DNA of 64,000 nt from CBDCRK01 sp965220955 (GTDB lineage Bacteria; Desulfobacterota; Binatia; Bin18; CBDCRK01): contig CBDCRK010000004.1 of the NCBI GenBank assembly GCA_965220955.1, positions 26,394 to 90,393 on the forward strand. Reading direction: 5' to 3'. This document shows positions 24,707 through 32,920 of the stretch, in pieces (the stretch's first letter is position 1; each line of letters opens with the position of its first letter). The notes under the pieces were generated by a model. It was not told where the DNA came from. It made no database searches and saw nothing but the letters and a program-made list of their open reading frames with translations. A program made the translations under genes and the position numbers.

Positions 24707-25831
24707 CTAACGGTCTAATGTATACTGCGCCACTAGCTCACGATTCCAGGTAGCATCACCAAAGGTCACTTCCGAGGATTTAGCCCGCTTGAAGTAGAGG
24801 TGCAGGTCATGTTCCCAGGTAAAGCCAATGCCGCCGTGCACCTGAATACCCTCGCTGGCTACCTGCCGGTAGGCATCGCTGCAGCAGGCCTTGGCCATGG
24901 CCGCGGCTAAAGGAGCCTCAGGAACATCGTTTGCCACTGCCCAGGCAGCATAGTATGTTGCCGATTTCGCGTTTTCCACCTGCAGAAGCATGTTGGCACA
25001 CTTATGTTGAATGGCCTGGAAGCTGCCGATAGGCCGGCCAAACTGCTCCCGCACTTTGGCATAGTCCACACTCATGTCCAGCACCTTTTGCGCTCCTCCG
25101 CACATTTCGGCACAGAGGGCCACTTTTCCTCGGTCGATCACCCGGGCCAGCACCTCCCATCCTTTGCCCAGAGTTCCCAAGACTGCCTCAACACCCACCT
25201 GCACATTATCAAAGGTTACCTCGCAGAGCTTACGAGTCTGGTCCATGGTCTTAAGCAGCTCAAGGTTAACTCCGCTCTGCTGCCTCTCTAGCAGAAAGAG
25301 CGAATTGCCTTCGTCAGTTTGTGCTGCCACAATCAGAAAGTCCGACACATGGGCATCGGGGACAAAGAGTTTGGTTCCGCTTAAACGATAGCCGCCTCCG
25401 TTCTTCTCCGCCCTAAGGGTTATTCCTTCAGCATCCCAGCGGGCTGTTGGCTCAAGCAAAGCAAGCGTCACCTTGGTCTGACCGTTTACTAGACCAGGTA
25501 GAATACGTCTTTTCTGCTCCGCATTTCCTGCCTCCAGAAGAGTGGCTCCGCCCAGTGTAATAGTGGAGAAGAAGGGACCGGGCATGACCACCTTGCCCAT
25601 CTCCTCAAGTACTACAGCTAGGTCAACCATACCGAGCCCAGAGCCGCCGTACTCCTCAGGATAGATGAGTCCCAGCCAGCCCATCTCGGCCATCTTTTGC
25701 CAAAGCTCCTCAGAATGCCCTCTGTCATCCTCCATCATCTGGCGGACGTAGGTCATAGGACACTCTTTGACAAGAAAATCCTCCGCGGTCCGACGCAACA
25801 GCTCCTGTTCCTGGCTAAAACCAAAATCCAT
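24707..25831 (-). CDS. Acyl-CoA dehydrogenase
   Basis: A 374-residue FAD enzyme that makes enoyl-CoA from acyl-CoA. It has the N-terminal helical domain (MDFGFSQEQELLRRTAEDFL), the beta domain with YRLSGTKLFVPDAHVSDFLIV and the C-terminal helical domain with REQFGRPIGSFQAIQHKCAN and ASEGIQVHGGIGFTWEHDLH. Residues in the last motif support FAD binding. The preferred chain length is unknown. The gap to the thiolase gene is 8 bp. Confidence 0.94.
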   Translation of the reverse strand: MDFGFSQEQELLRRTAEDFLVKECPMTYVRQMMEDDRGHSEELWQKMAEMGWLGLIYPEEYGGSGLGMVDLAVVLEEMGKVVMPGPFFSTITLGGATLLEAGNAEQKRRILPGLVNGQTKVTLALLEPTARWDAEGITLRAEKNGGGYRLSGTKLFVPDAHVSDFLIVAAQTDEGNSLFLLERQQSGVNLELLKTMDQTRKLCEVTFDNVQVGVEAVLGTLGKGWEVLARVIDRGKVALCAEMCGGAQKVLDMSVDYAKVREQFGRPIGSFQAIQHKCANMLLQVENAKSATYYAAWAVANDVPEAPLAAAMAKACCSDAYRQVASEGIQVHGGIGFTWEHDLHLYFKRAKSSEVTFGDATWNRELVAQYTLDR

Positions 25832-25839
25832 GTTTTTTC

Positions 25840-26982
25840 CTAACTATTGGCCAGGATGGTTACACAGCCAACCGACCCCGGGCCACCGAGGTTATGGGCT
25901 AACCCGACCTCAGCATCCTTGACCTGCCGGGCACCAGCTTTGTCCCACAGATGCTGGGAGACCTCATAGATCATGCGAATGCCGGTGGCTCCGATGGGAT
26001 GACCAAAAGACTTGAGTCCTCCGCTCGGGTTCACGGGAACGTCGCCGTCAAGCGCTGAACGCCCTTCCTCAATATACCTCCAGCCTTCTCCCTTCTTGCA
26101 AAGACCCAGGTCCTCATAATTCAAGATTTCGGTAATAGTGAAGCAGTCGTGACATTCAACAAGGTCAATGTCTTTGGCCGTCATTCCTGCCTGCTCGTAG
26201 GCGGACTGTGCTGCCTGCGCGGTAGCAGGAAAGCCAGTATAAGCAAATCCCGGCTTTAGGTAGGGCTCTCCTGAGGTGACGGCAAGACCGACGCCTTTTA
26301 CATAGAGCGGGTCAGGACGAAAGTTCTTGGCCAGCTCTGCCCGACAAATAATGACCGCTGCTGCACCATCAGTGGTAGGACAGCAGTCAAACAGGCCTAG
26401 GGGGGTACAAATCATAGGAGCTTTAACAACCTGATCCTCAGTCACTTCCATCTGGAAGTGGGCCTTGGGGCTCATGGTGCCATTATGGTGGTTCTTCATA
26501 GCCACCTTGGCCAGAGTGGTTTTGTCAATGCCATAGGTCTTAAAATAACGGGTGGCCGCCATGGCAAAGAGGCTGGGGGCAGTGGTGCCATAGCCAACAA
26601 CCGGATGGCTGCCAAACGTCCCCAGACCTCGCTGCCCGGAATCGCGCAGCTTCTCAAATCCCAGCGCCAAAACCACATCGTACATGCCCGCGGCCACAGC
26701 CATACAGGCGTTGCGGAAGGCATCCATGCCGGAGGCGCAGTAATTCTCCACGCGGGAGATAGGAATGTTGAAGAGCTTGAGCGGGTCAGCCAAGGCGTTA
26801 CCTGCATTAGCCGAGCTAAGCGTGCCCACCCAGGCGGCCTGAATCTGACCGGGCTCAATTTTGGCGTCCTCATACGCGTCATATGCCGCTGTTACCACCA
26901 TGTCCTCAGCGCTCATGTCATAATTTTCACCGAATTTACTACAGCCCGCTCCAATCACCGCCACTTTATCCCTAATGTTCAT
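25840..26982 (-). CDS. Thiolase, SCP-x/lipid-transfer type
   Basis: The start is the ATG at 26980-26982 after GAGGAGGTG; an upstream ATG at 27027 is less likely. About 380 residues with ENYCASGMDAFRNACMAV (nucleophilic Cys82), VECHDCFTITEILNYEDLG, the His motif GGLKSFGHPIGATG and AHNLGGPGSVGCVTI. It cleaves or condenses acyl-CoAs, or acts on branched chains as SCP-x thiolases do. It is first in the minus-strand operon thiolase, acyl-CoA dehydrogenase, dehydratase, MaoC. Confidence 0.93.
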   Translation of the reverse strand: MNIRDKVAVIGAGCSKFGENYDMSAEDMVVTAAYDAYEDAKIEPGQIQAAWVGTLSSANAGNALADPLKLFNIPISRVENYCASGMDAFRNACMAVAAGMYDVVLALGFEKLRDSGQRGLGTFGSHPVVGYGTTAPSLFAMAATRYFKTYGIDKTTLAKVAMKNHHNGTMSPKAHFQMEVTEDQVVKAPMICTPLGLFDCCPTTDGAAAVIICRAELAKNFRPDPLYVKGVGLAVTSGEPYLKPGFAYTGFPATAQAAQSAYEQAGMTAKDIDLVECHDCFTITEILNYEDLGLCKKGEGWRYIEEGRSALDGDVPVNPSGGLKSFGHPIGATGIRMIYEVSQHLWDKAGARQVKDAEVGLAHNLGGPGSVGCVTILANS

Positions 26983-27454
26983 AGAGCACCTCCTCTTTTG
27001 TCTATCATCGACAGTCTGCCCCGGCATTTAACCATATCCCAAAGGGAAGGACAACTGTTTATTATGGCTAAAAGGTGAGCAAAGCCTCAAGGAGAATATC
27101 CCCAGGCATGCCTCTCAGGTATTAGCTAAGGGGATGAAGTTTTCCACTGGCACGATGCCGAGGGCTAGAGGGGGTAGTGAAAGCAGCCCTGCGAGGGTGC
27201 AGAGTGAAGGTGACAGGGCTGTGGTTGGTGGGCAAAGCAACTCCATTGCCCCCACAGCACCGCTTTTATCAAGCCCACACACTGAGAAATCGTGTGGTCT
27301 TGTCGATCCTCTTCAGTGCTTTGCAGATGATAAACAACCCACGGCTGAGCCTGAGAAAACACGATAGGCTTGCTGCTGCAAAAGTCTTGCAGGATATTGT
27401 TCAAGCACCTAAGAGTGACTATTAATTTTGTGGGGATCCCTCAGGCTCTGGCCC
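26983..27454. other. Intergenic region, no gene supported
   Basis: About 470 bp between the thiolase start and the LysRS stop. Small open frames (for example 27177-27425) lack ribosome sites and known motifs. No tRNA, repeat or terminator is convincing here. The promoter of the thiolase operon must lie at its left edge but is not recognisable. Confidence 0.4.
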
Positions 27455-29014
27455 CTATTTTTCAGAAAAACTAAGGAGTCTCAAGTATTCCTCAGGAGAA
27501 ACAGCCACAAGAAAAGTGCCAAGCCGCGGTCCTTTATCTCGACCAAAGAGTAGATTGTAAACAATCTCAAAAAACCGCCGCTGTGCAGCTTTCTGCTCTG
27601 CTTCCGTCATGTCTGCCTTCTTAGGTATAGCATAGAGCTTCTCGGTTGCCTCTGCCAAACCGAACTCGGAGGCCTGCAGCCACTGATATAACTCAGCAAC
27701 CCATTGCTGCTCATGGGGAGCAAGGGTCTGGAAATAGTCAGCATTTTGCTGGCAACACAAAGTGGTACGCTGATCGGGCGCATAATACTCAAGCCAGTTC
27801 TCGGCCTTTTGCAGACGCTCCGCAAAGTGCTCCTGTGAGCAAGGGTCGCCAATACGAGCGAAGATGGCTTCGAGGGCTTGACGGTTGCCCTGAACCACAC
27901 CGGAAAAACTGGCCAACTGTCTAAAGGATACCGAGTGAACTTGACGTTCCGGAATTTTGGCCAACTCTAGGGATCTCTGATCGGTAGCAGAGTTTGAGCC
28001 TAACTGGGCCTTGTCAAATTCTTCGTATATGCGCTGCACCTGCTCGTCAACCGCCAGATCAAAGGCGCGGGTCGGAGGGGTGCGAGCAAATACCCAGAGC
28101 AAGACCTCAGGCTGATAAATTGCCAGCACCTCGTCGGGGGTGAGAAGCTCGCCGGAGGAACTGCTCATTTTTCCTGTGAGCCCCTTGATGCCAATAAATT
28201 CGTAGGGCTGGAACACTGGTGATCGGTAGTGATAAATCTGTTTGGCAATCTCCCTGGATACCTCAAAGCTGCCGCCAGCAGTGGCATGATCCTTCCCTCC
28301 GGGTTCAAAGATAACGTTTTCATGCCGCCACCGCATCGCCCAGTCAACCTTCCAGGGAAGCTTAACGTTGGTGGCTGTGCGGAGGTCTACAACCCCTGGA
28401 TGCTGGCACAAGGAGCAAACGTAAGACAGCTCCGTCTCTGAGGCATCAGCAGAAAGAATCTGCGTTGTATCCCGGTCGCAAGCCTCACAGTAAATCGTGA
28501 TTGGGAAATAGCCCTCACGCTCTTGCTCGGATCCTCCCTGGGTACGGTAGCCAGCAATAATGTCATAAATAGCGTGGCGGGCAGCAACAGCCTCAAGAAT
28601 GCCTTCTCGATAAACGCCGCTCTGGTACATCTGGGTCTGATAGCGAAACGCAATGTCGATACCTAATTCGCGCAGCGACGCTTCGAACTCATGCTCATAG
28701 CATGCGGCATAGGAGTCATAGCTACCGGACGGGTCCGGAATATGGCTCAGCGGCTTGCCAATGAACTCAGCATAGGGCTCAGGTATTCCCTTGGGAACTT
28801 TGCGAAAGCGATCATAATCATCCCAGGAGTGAAATAGATAGACCTTTTTCTTTTTGTCCTGCAGGGCTTTGCCTACCAACCAAATAGTGACAATGTCCCG
28901 TAAATTGCCTACATGAACCGGCCCGGAGGGACTGATTCCTGAGGCACAATAAAAGATATCCTGATAGGGATAACGTTTAATAAGATTGTCAGCAATTTTA
29001 TCTGCCCAATGCAT
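27455..29014 (-). CDS. lysS: Lysyl-tRNA synthetase, class I
   Basis: Attaches lysine to tRNA-Lys. The 519 residues carry the class I signature motifs: HIGH-like PSGPVHVGN (about 29-37) and KMSKS-like GKMSSSSG (about 290). There is a zinc-ribbon-like region CEACDRDTTQIL...CSLCQHPG. Class I LysRS is found mainly in archaea and a scattered set of bacteria; most bacteria use the unrelated class II enzyme. A weak ribosome site precedes the ATG at 29014. Confidence 0.95.
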   Translation of the reverse strand: MHWADKIADNLIKRYPYQDIFYCASGISPSGPVHVGNLRDIVTIWLVGKALQDKKKKVYLFHSWDDYDRFRKVPKGIPEPYAEFIGKPLSHIPDPSGSYDSYAACYEHEFEASLRELGIDIAFRYQTQMYQSGVYREGILEAVAARHAIYDIIAGYRTQGGSEQEREGYFPITIYCEACDRDTTQILSADASETELSYVCSLCQHPGVVDLRTATNVKLPWKVDWAMRWRHENVIFEPGGKDHATAGGSFEVSREIAKQIYHYRSPVFQPYEFIGIKGLTGKMSSSSGELLTPDEVLAIYQPEVLLWVFARTPPTRAFDLAVDEQVQRIYEEFDKAQLGSNSATDQRSLELAKIPERQVHSVSFRQLASFSGVVQGNRQALEAIFARIGDPCSQEHFAERLQKAENWLEYYAPDQRTTLCCQQNADYFQTLAPHEQQWVAELYQWLQASEFGLAEATEKLYAIPKKADMTEAEQKAAQRRFFEIVYNLLFGRDKGPRLGTFLVAVSPEEYLRLLSFSEK

Positions 29015-29109
29015 GGGGTTAGACTTTCCTGTTTCTTTCTGACCGTGAGATATTGTAGGGTGACCCTTGCGTGGTTGCCTCGGAGCAAGGCAGGCACAGA
29101 GGCCCGTCT

Positions 29110-30519
29110 CTACTGGGCTGCAGGCTTAGCCTTCCAAAAGTAATTCTTCAAACCAAATCCTTCGTGATACTTACGAAATGTCAGCTCCACAGGCATATCT
29201 ATTTGCACCTGATCGGGCTCACAGTCGGTCATCTGGACATAGAGCCGCCCGCCGCCGTTAAGATCGACTACAGTATGAGTAACCGGCGGATCAGGGGATT
29301 CGACTAGGTAGTCATGGGTAAAAGTAAAAACCTTGCCCTGGCGGGGCAGTTTGACCTCCTCTAATCCTTCCCGGTACCCACACTCAGTGCAGATGCGGTG
29401 AATGGGAAACTGAACGGTGCCACACTGCGCGCACTTGCCGCCATGCAGGGGTAGGATCTCTTTCTGGTCGCGCAAGAGCACTACTGGGGTAGAAGTGTCG
29501 GTAGTAGAATAGTCCTTGCGCATGAGTTTGCGAAACCGGGCATATTTCCCGTATGAGGGCAGAGTGCGTTTGACCTCGATCTGCGAGTACACGCTGCGTG
29601 CCACCTGGAACTGGATAATGGCGTCAGTGACTTTAAAGACGGCGGCGTCCCCACCGTCCCCATAGCCTATCATAAGGATCAAATCCCCAGGCTTAGCCCG
29701 TTCCAGGGCCGCGGTCAGCAGCATAAGGGGCTGCGCCGTACCCGCATCCCCCACCGTGGTCCAAAAGGTGTCCTGCACCTGATTTTTTACATCCAGACCC
29801 AAACCCCGTAGTGCTCCTTGTAGGGCCCGCTGGTTCGGTGCGGCAATGGCAGCATGGGCAATTTGTTGGGAAGTAAGCCCACATTTCTTCAATATCCCTT
29901 GTACTACCGTGGAGATGAAGCGGTTGTAGCCGAACCTGGTCTCAAAAGCTCCACCAAAGGAACGAGTATAGTCCTGCTCCTCTGTCCGCCAGGTACCAAG
30001 GAACTCCTGGCTGACCGTGTAAGTATCTACTACCTCGGCAATAACATTGTTGTTGCCAATGAGAATCGCCCCACCCGCATCTCCATAGCTCTGTTCCTGG
30101 ACAGAGTCCGGCTCACTCATGCGAGAGTCACCGGCACACACAAGGATATTCTGTCCCCCCCTACCTTGGAGAATATCAACGGCAGTCAAGATTGCCGATG
30201 TCCCCGCCCTAAGCGTATCGGTGAAATCCATGGTGCGGATTTCTGGATTGGCATCAAGGACCGCCGCCACAGTGACTGCCGCCTGCTTTTCGCGATACGG
30301 GGAGGTTGTAGAGGCAAAAAATACGCCGGCCAAATTCCCAGGATCACGGCTTCCCATGCAGTTTAAGCTCGCATTCACCGCCAGGGTCAGGCTGTCCTCA
30401 TCATGGTTGGCGATTGCCCGCTCCCCACCCATTGACGCAGTACCCCACTCTTTGGCAATCACATCGCGAGGCAGGCGATAAGTTGGAACATAGGCACCAT
30501 ACGAGACAATACCGGCCAT
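29110..30519 (-). CDS. HMG-CoA synthase-like thiolase-fold protein fused to DUF35 OB-fold
   Basis: From the ATG at 30517-30519, 469 residues. Residues 1-325 have the HMG-CoA-synthase-like fold (MAGIVSYGAYVPTYRLPRD, YGDAGGAILIGNNNVIAE, GTWRTEEQDYTRSFGGAFE). The rest is a DUF35 zinc-ribbon plus OB-fold (CAQCGTVQFPIHRICTECG, then QGKVFTFTHDYLVESPDPP). True HMG-CoA synthases have Cys in NACYGG; here the equivalent is DTLRAGTSAILTA, so the nucleophile is missing. It is more likely an acyl-CoA-binding or acetoacetyl-CoA-related protein than a synthase. It is close to the SDR and thiolase genes. Confidence 0.85.
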   Translation of the reverse strand: MAGIVSYGAYVPTYRLPRDVIAKEWGTASMGGERAIANHDEDSLTLAVNASLNCMGSRDPGNLAGVFFASTTSPYREKQAAVTVAAVLDANPEIRTMDFTDTLRAGTSAILTAVDILQGRGGQNILVCAGDSRMSEPDSVQEQSYGDAGGAILIGNNNVIAEVVDTYTVSQEFLGTWRTEEQDYTRSFGGAFETRFGYNRFISTVVQGILKKCGLTSQQIAHAAIAAPNQRALQGALRGLGLDVKNQVQDTFWTTVGDAGTAQPLMLLTAALERAKPGDLILMIGYGDGGDAAVFKVTDAIIQFQVARSVYSQIEVKRTLPSYGKYARFRKLMRKDYSTTDTSTPVVLLRDQKEILPLHGGKCAQCGTVQFPIHRICTECGYREGLEEVKLPRQGKVFTFTHDYLVESPDPPVTHTVVDLNGGGRLYVQMTDCEPDQVQIDMPVELTFRKYHEGFGLKNYFWKAKPAAQ

Positions 30520-30540
30520 GGCTGACTCCTCAGAACTTGC

Positions 30541-30561
30541 GGGCGAATACAAAATTCGCCC
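30541..30561. repeat. Palindromic intergenic repeat (GTAGGGGC family)
   Basis: GGGCGAAT (30541-30548) pairs with ATTCGCCC (30554-30561) around a 5-base loop. A weaker relative follows at 30591-30615. Same family as the copies at 4194 and 62355. Confidence 0.6.
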
Positions 30562-30631
30562 CTATCTTGGTCAAAATCATATCGCGTTTTGTAGCGGCAA
30601 TCCTTGTGATCGCCCAAACCGAGGTCAAAAC

Positions 30632-30673
30632 TCAGATGCCGTTACGCATCTTCCAGATGCCGTTACGCATCTT
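30632..30673. repeat. Tandem pair of small palindromes
   Basis: CAGATGCCGTTACGCATCTT occurs twice, at 30632 and 30654 (period 22). Each unit folds as AGATGC / GCATCT. It ends exactly at the SDR stop and could act as its terminator region. Confidence 0.75.
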
Positions 30674-31468
30674 CTATCCTAGCCGGCTTCCTGAGCGACC
30701 CGAACCCAGCACACAACCATCCACCTGCAGGTTCACCCCGGTGATATACCCAGAGGCCTCGGAAGCCAAAAATACGCACGGCCAGGCAATTTCTGGACCA
30801 GTGCCAAAGCGCTTAAGAGCAGTGGAGTTAATCGCTCCCTGCTGTAGCTCCTCGGTTGGCCACAGCACTTCTTTGACCCCTTCGGTCTCAATCGGCCCTG
30901 GAGAAATGCAATTGACACGGATCTTATGAGGGGCCCACTCAATGGCCAGTGTACGGGTTAGATTGATCACTCCAGCTTTAGACGCAGCATAATGGGACAT
31001 ATAGCTCGACCCGTACACCCCGGCATCCGAGGAGATATTAATGATCTGGCCACCGGTTTTCCGTTCAATCATGACCTTAGCCACTGCCCGGGAAAACAAA
31101 AACGTGCCATTCAAGTTGATAGCCACAATGGCACTCCAGCCGTTAGGAGAGATATCCTCCGACTTAGCCACAAAGCTGGCCCCGGCGTTGTTGATAAGCA
31201 CATTAACCCCGCCAAAAGCCTCAATGGTTTTTTTGACTACCGCTTCAATTTGGTCATTGTGCCGCACATCACAAACCATGGCCTCAACCACCCCGCCCTC
31301 TTGGCGAATTCCCTCAGCCACCGGCCCAAGGTGATCCATGGTGCGGCTGGTAATCATTACTTTGGCTCCGCGACGGCAAAACTCCCTGGCAATATCTGCC
31401 CCGATACCGGTTCCGCCTCCAGTAACAATTGTGACCTTTCCCTCAACGCTAAATACTTTATCTGTCAT
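30674..31468 (-). CDS. Short-chain dehydrogenase/reductase (SDR)
   Basis: A 264-residue classical SDR. It has the NAD(P)-binding motif TGGGTGIG (about 16-23), NNAG (about 90-93), Ser in INISSDAGVYG and YAASK (about 160-164), with PGPIETEGV after it. FabG-like and 3-hydroxyacyl-CoA or steroid dehydrogenases share this form, so the substrate is unknown. It lies just upstream of the HMGS-like gene on the same strand. Confidence 0.92.
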   Translation of the reverse strand: MTDKVFSVEGKVTIVTGGGTGIGADIAREFCRRGAKVMITSRTMDHLGPVAEGIRQEGGVVEAMVCDVRHNDQIEAVVKKTIEAFGGVNVLINNAGASFVAKSEDISPNGWSAIVAINLNGTFLFSRAVAKVMIERKTGGQIINISSDAGVYGSSYMSHYAASKAGVINLTRTLAIEWAPHKIRVNCISPGPIETEGVKEVLWPTEELQQGAINSTALKRFGTGPEIAWPCVFLASEASGYITGVNLQVDGCVLGSGRSGSRLG

Positions 31469-31479
31469 ACAACCTACGA

Positions 31480-31496
31480 GCGGGTGGCAAACCCGC
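31480..31496. repeat. Palindromic intergenic repeat (GTAGGGGC family, degenerate)
   Basis: GCGGGT (31480-31485) pairs with ACCCGC (31491-31496), followed by CCCT. It is a shortened copy of the dispersed element, between the SDR gene and the YCF48-like pseudogene. Confidence 0.55.
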
Positions 31497-31553
31497 CCCT
31501 CCTTCCAATTAAAGATAATAGCCGCATCCCAGCCCAGCTTAGGCTGTCAATCA

Positions 31554-32602
31554 TTAGCCAATCGACGGCAACCAGGTATCGCCCCCATCGGTAGTGTGAA
31601 GAATTAAGCCGTATCCTCCCAACAATCCAGCCATTCTCTTCGTCAAAAAAGTCCACGGCTCGCAACCAAGTATAAACCTCCATCCCTAGATCCGCTTTCT
31701 TCCACTCCCCGTCCTGAGAGTGCATGACTATACCTGATGACCCCACCACCCAACCCTTCCCATTAGGGAAGAGATGAAGAGCATAGAGAGGGTCGGGCAT
31801 GAAAGCATAAGGATCCTCTGGGGCAAAGGTCCACTTTTGTCCACTATCCGTGGTTGACGCAATCTTCTCATCCAATCCTACGACCACCCCCTCCTGGGGA
31901 CTAATAAAGTGAACACCAAAAAAGGTTGGCATCTCAAACGCATCGAAGACTCCACCCTGACCCAGAAGACGGTTCTGTTGCTCCTGCCAAGTAGCTCCCG
32001 CCGTCTGTGGTATGAAAGATCATACCAAACTCCCCTACCATCCAGCCCACCTGAGCATCAAGAAAGTGGATGTCATAGAGGATAGGGTCCACTATTGCCA
32101 GGGCCACGTCTTCTCTAATCCCTTCTAGGGAAGGCTGGATGTAATGACTCTCCCAGCTCTCTCCTCCGCTGGTAGTCTTGAGATAAGTAGCTCTATCCCC
32201 TACCGCCCAGCCATGGGTTTTATCCAGGAAAAAGAGGGAAAAGAGGGAGACCTCAGTACTACTCTGCTGTTCTTGCCAGCTCTCTCCCCCATCGGTGGTG
32301 TGAAGAATAAGCCCCTCTTGCCCGGAGATCCATCCGGTTTGCTCGTCAACAAAGTGGACCCCATAAAGAGCCATCTCGGTTCCACTAGATTTTACCTGCC
32401 AGCTCCTGCCCCCATCCGAGGTCATGAGGATCTTACCTCTATAGCCAACTACAATGGCCTTATCCGGGGAAAGGGCGTGAACATCGTAGAACCTATCCCT
32501 TATCGAGATCTTGGGATCGATGAGAGGAACATCCTCTATCTCTGTGTGACAAGAGGTAAGGAGTAAAACCATTAACCCTAAGAAGGTGAGGAGCTGTCGC
32601 AT
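31554..32602 (-). pseudogene. YCF48-like beta-propeller lipoprotein, two frameshifts
   Basis: The N-terminus MRQLLTFLGLMVLLLTSC is a lipoprotein signal peptide with lipobox LTSC. After it come repeated blades of YCF48/BNR type (GWISGQEGLILHTTDGGESW; GWAVGDRATYLKTTSGGESW; GWVVGSSGIVMHSQDG). The frame must be changed twice, near 31996-32002 and 31594-31600, to keep the repeats in register. Each change is one extra base in a G-rich run. A TAA at 31554-31556 then ends the repaired frame with LILHTTDGGDTWLPSIG. About 349 residues when repaired. Confidence 0.8.
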
Positions 32603-32615
32603 AGTCCCTACCTCA

Positions 32616-32711
32616 CTAGGCTACTCTATCCATAAGAGCGTTTTCAACAATCTCGATCTTGGCCCCGTCTTCAGGAACCGTTAGTTTGTCAAACTTGGGA
32701 ACATCTGCCAT
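32616..32711 (-). pseudogene. Possible N-terminal remnant of a dimeric isocitrate dehydrogenase
   Basis: A short minus-strand frame of 31 residues opens MADVPKFDKLTVPEDGAKIE and continues IVENALMDRVA before a stop. The 'VP..G.KI' pattern recalls the start of homodimeric NADP isocitrate dehydrogenases. A monomeric isocitrate dehydrogenase gene begins 210 bp away, which would fit replacement of one enzyme by the other, but the evidence is thin. Confidence 0.3.
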
Positions 32712-32920
32712 GCTGCTTACAGGTCACCTCCGCTAAAGAGATCATTAACGCAAATGTCAACAAGAATGAGATTCCTCTACACTTTCACCGGCAAATTTGC
32801 AATCGGGGCAGGCCGCCGGGGCATAGGGCCGCCCTGCTCACTTTTCAGGCCGGAGCCTCTATAAAGGGAAAAACTGTCGTGGTATAATCCGCGCAAATTT
32901 AGCGAAACAAAGGACAGCAT

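Noticed and set aside
27177..27425. Possible small gene in the gap between the thiolase and lysS
   Set aside because: No ribosome site, no recognised motif and low-complexity-looking translation; not supported.
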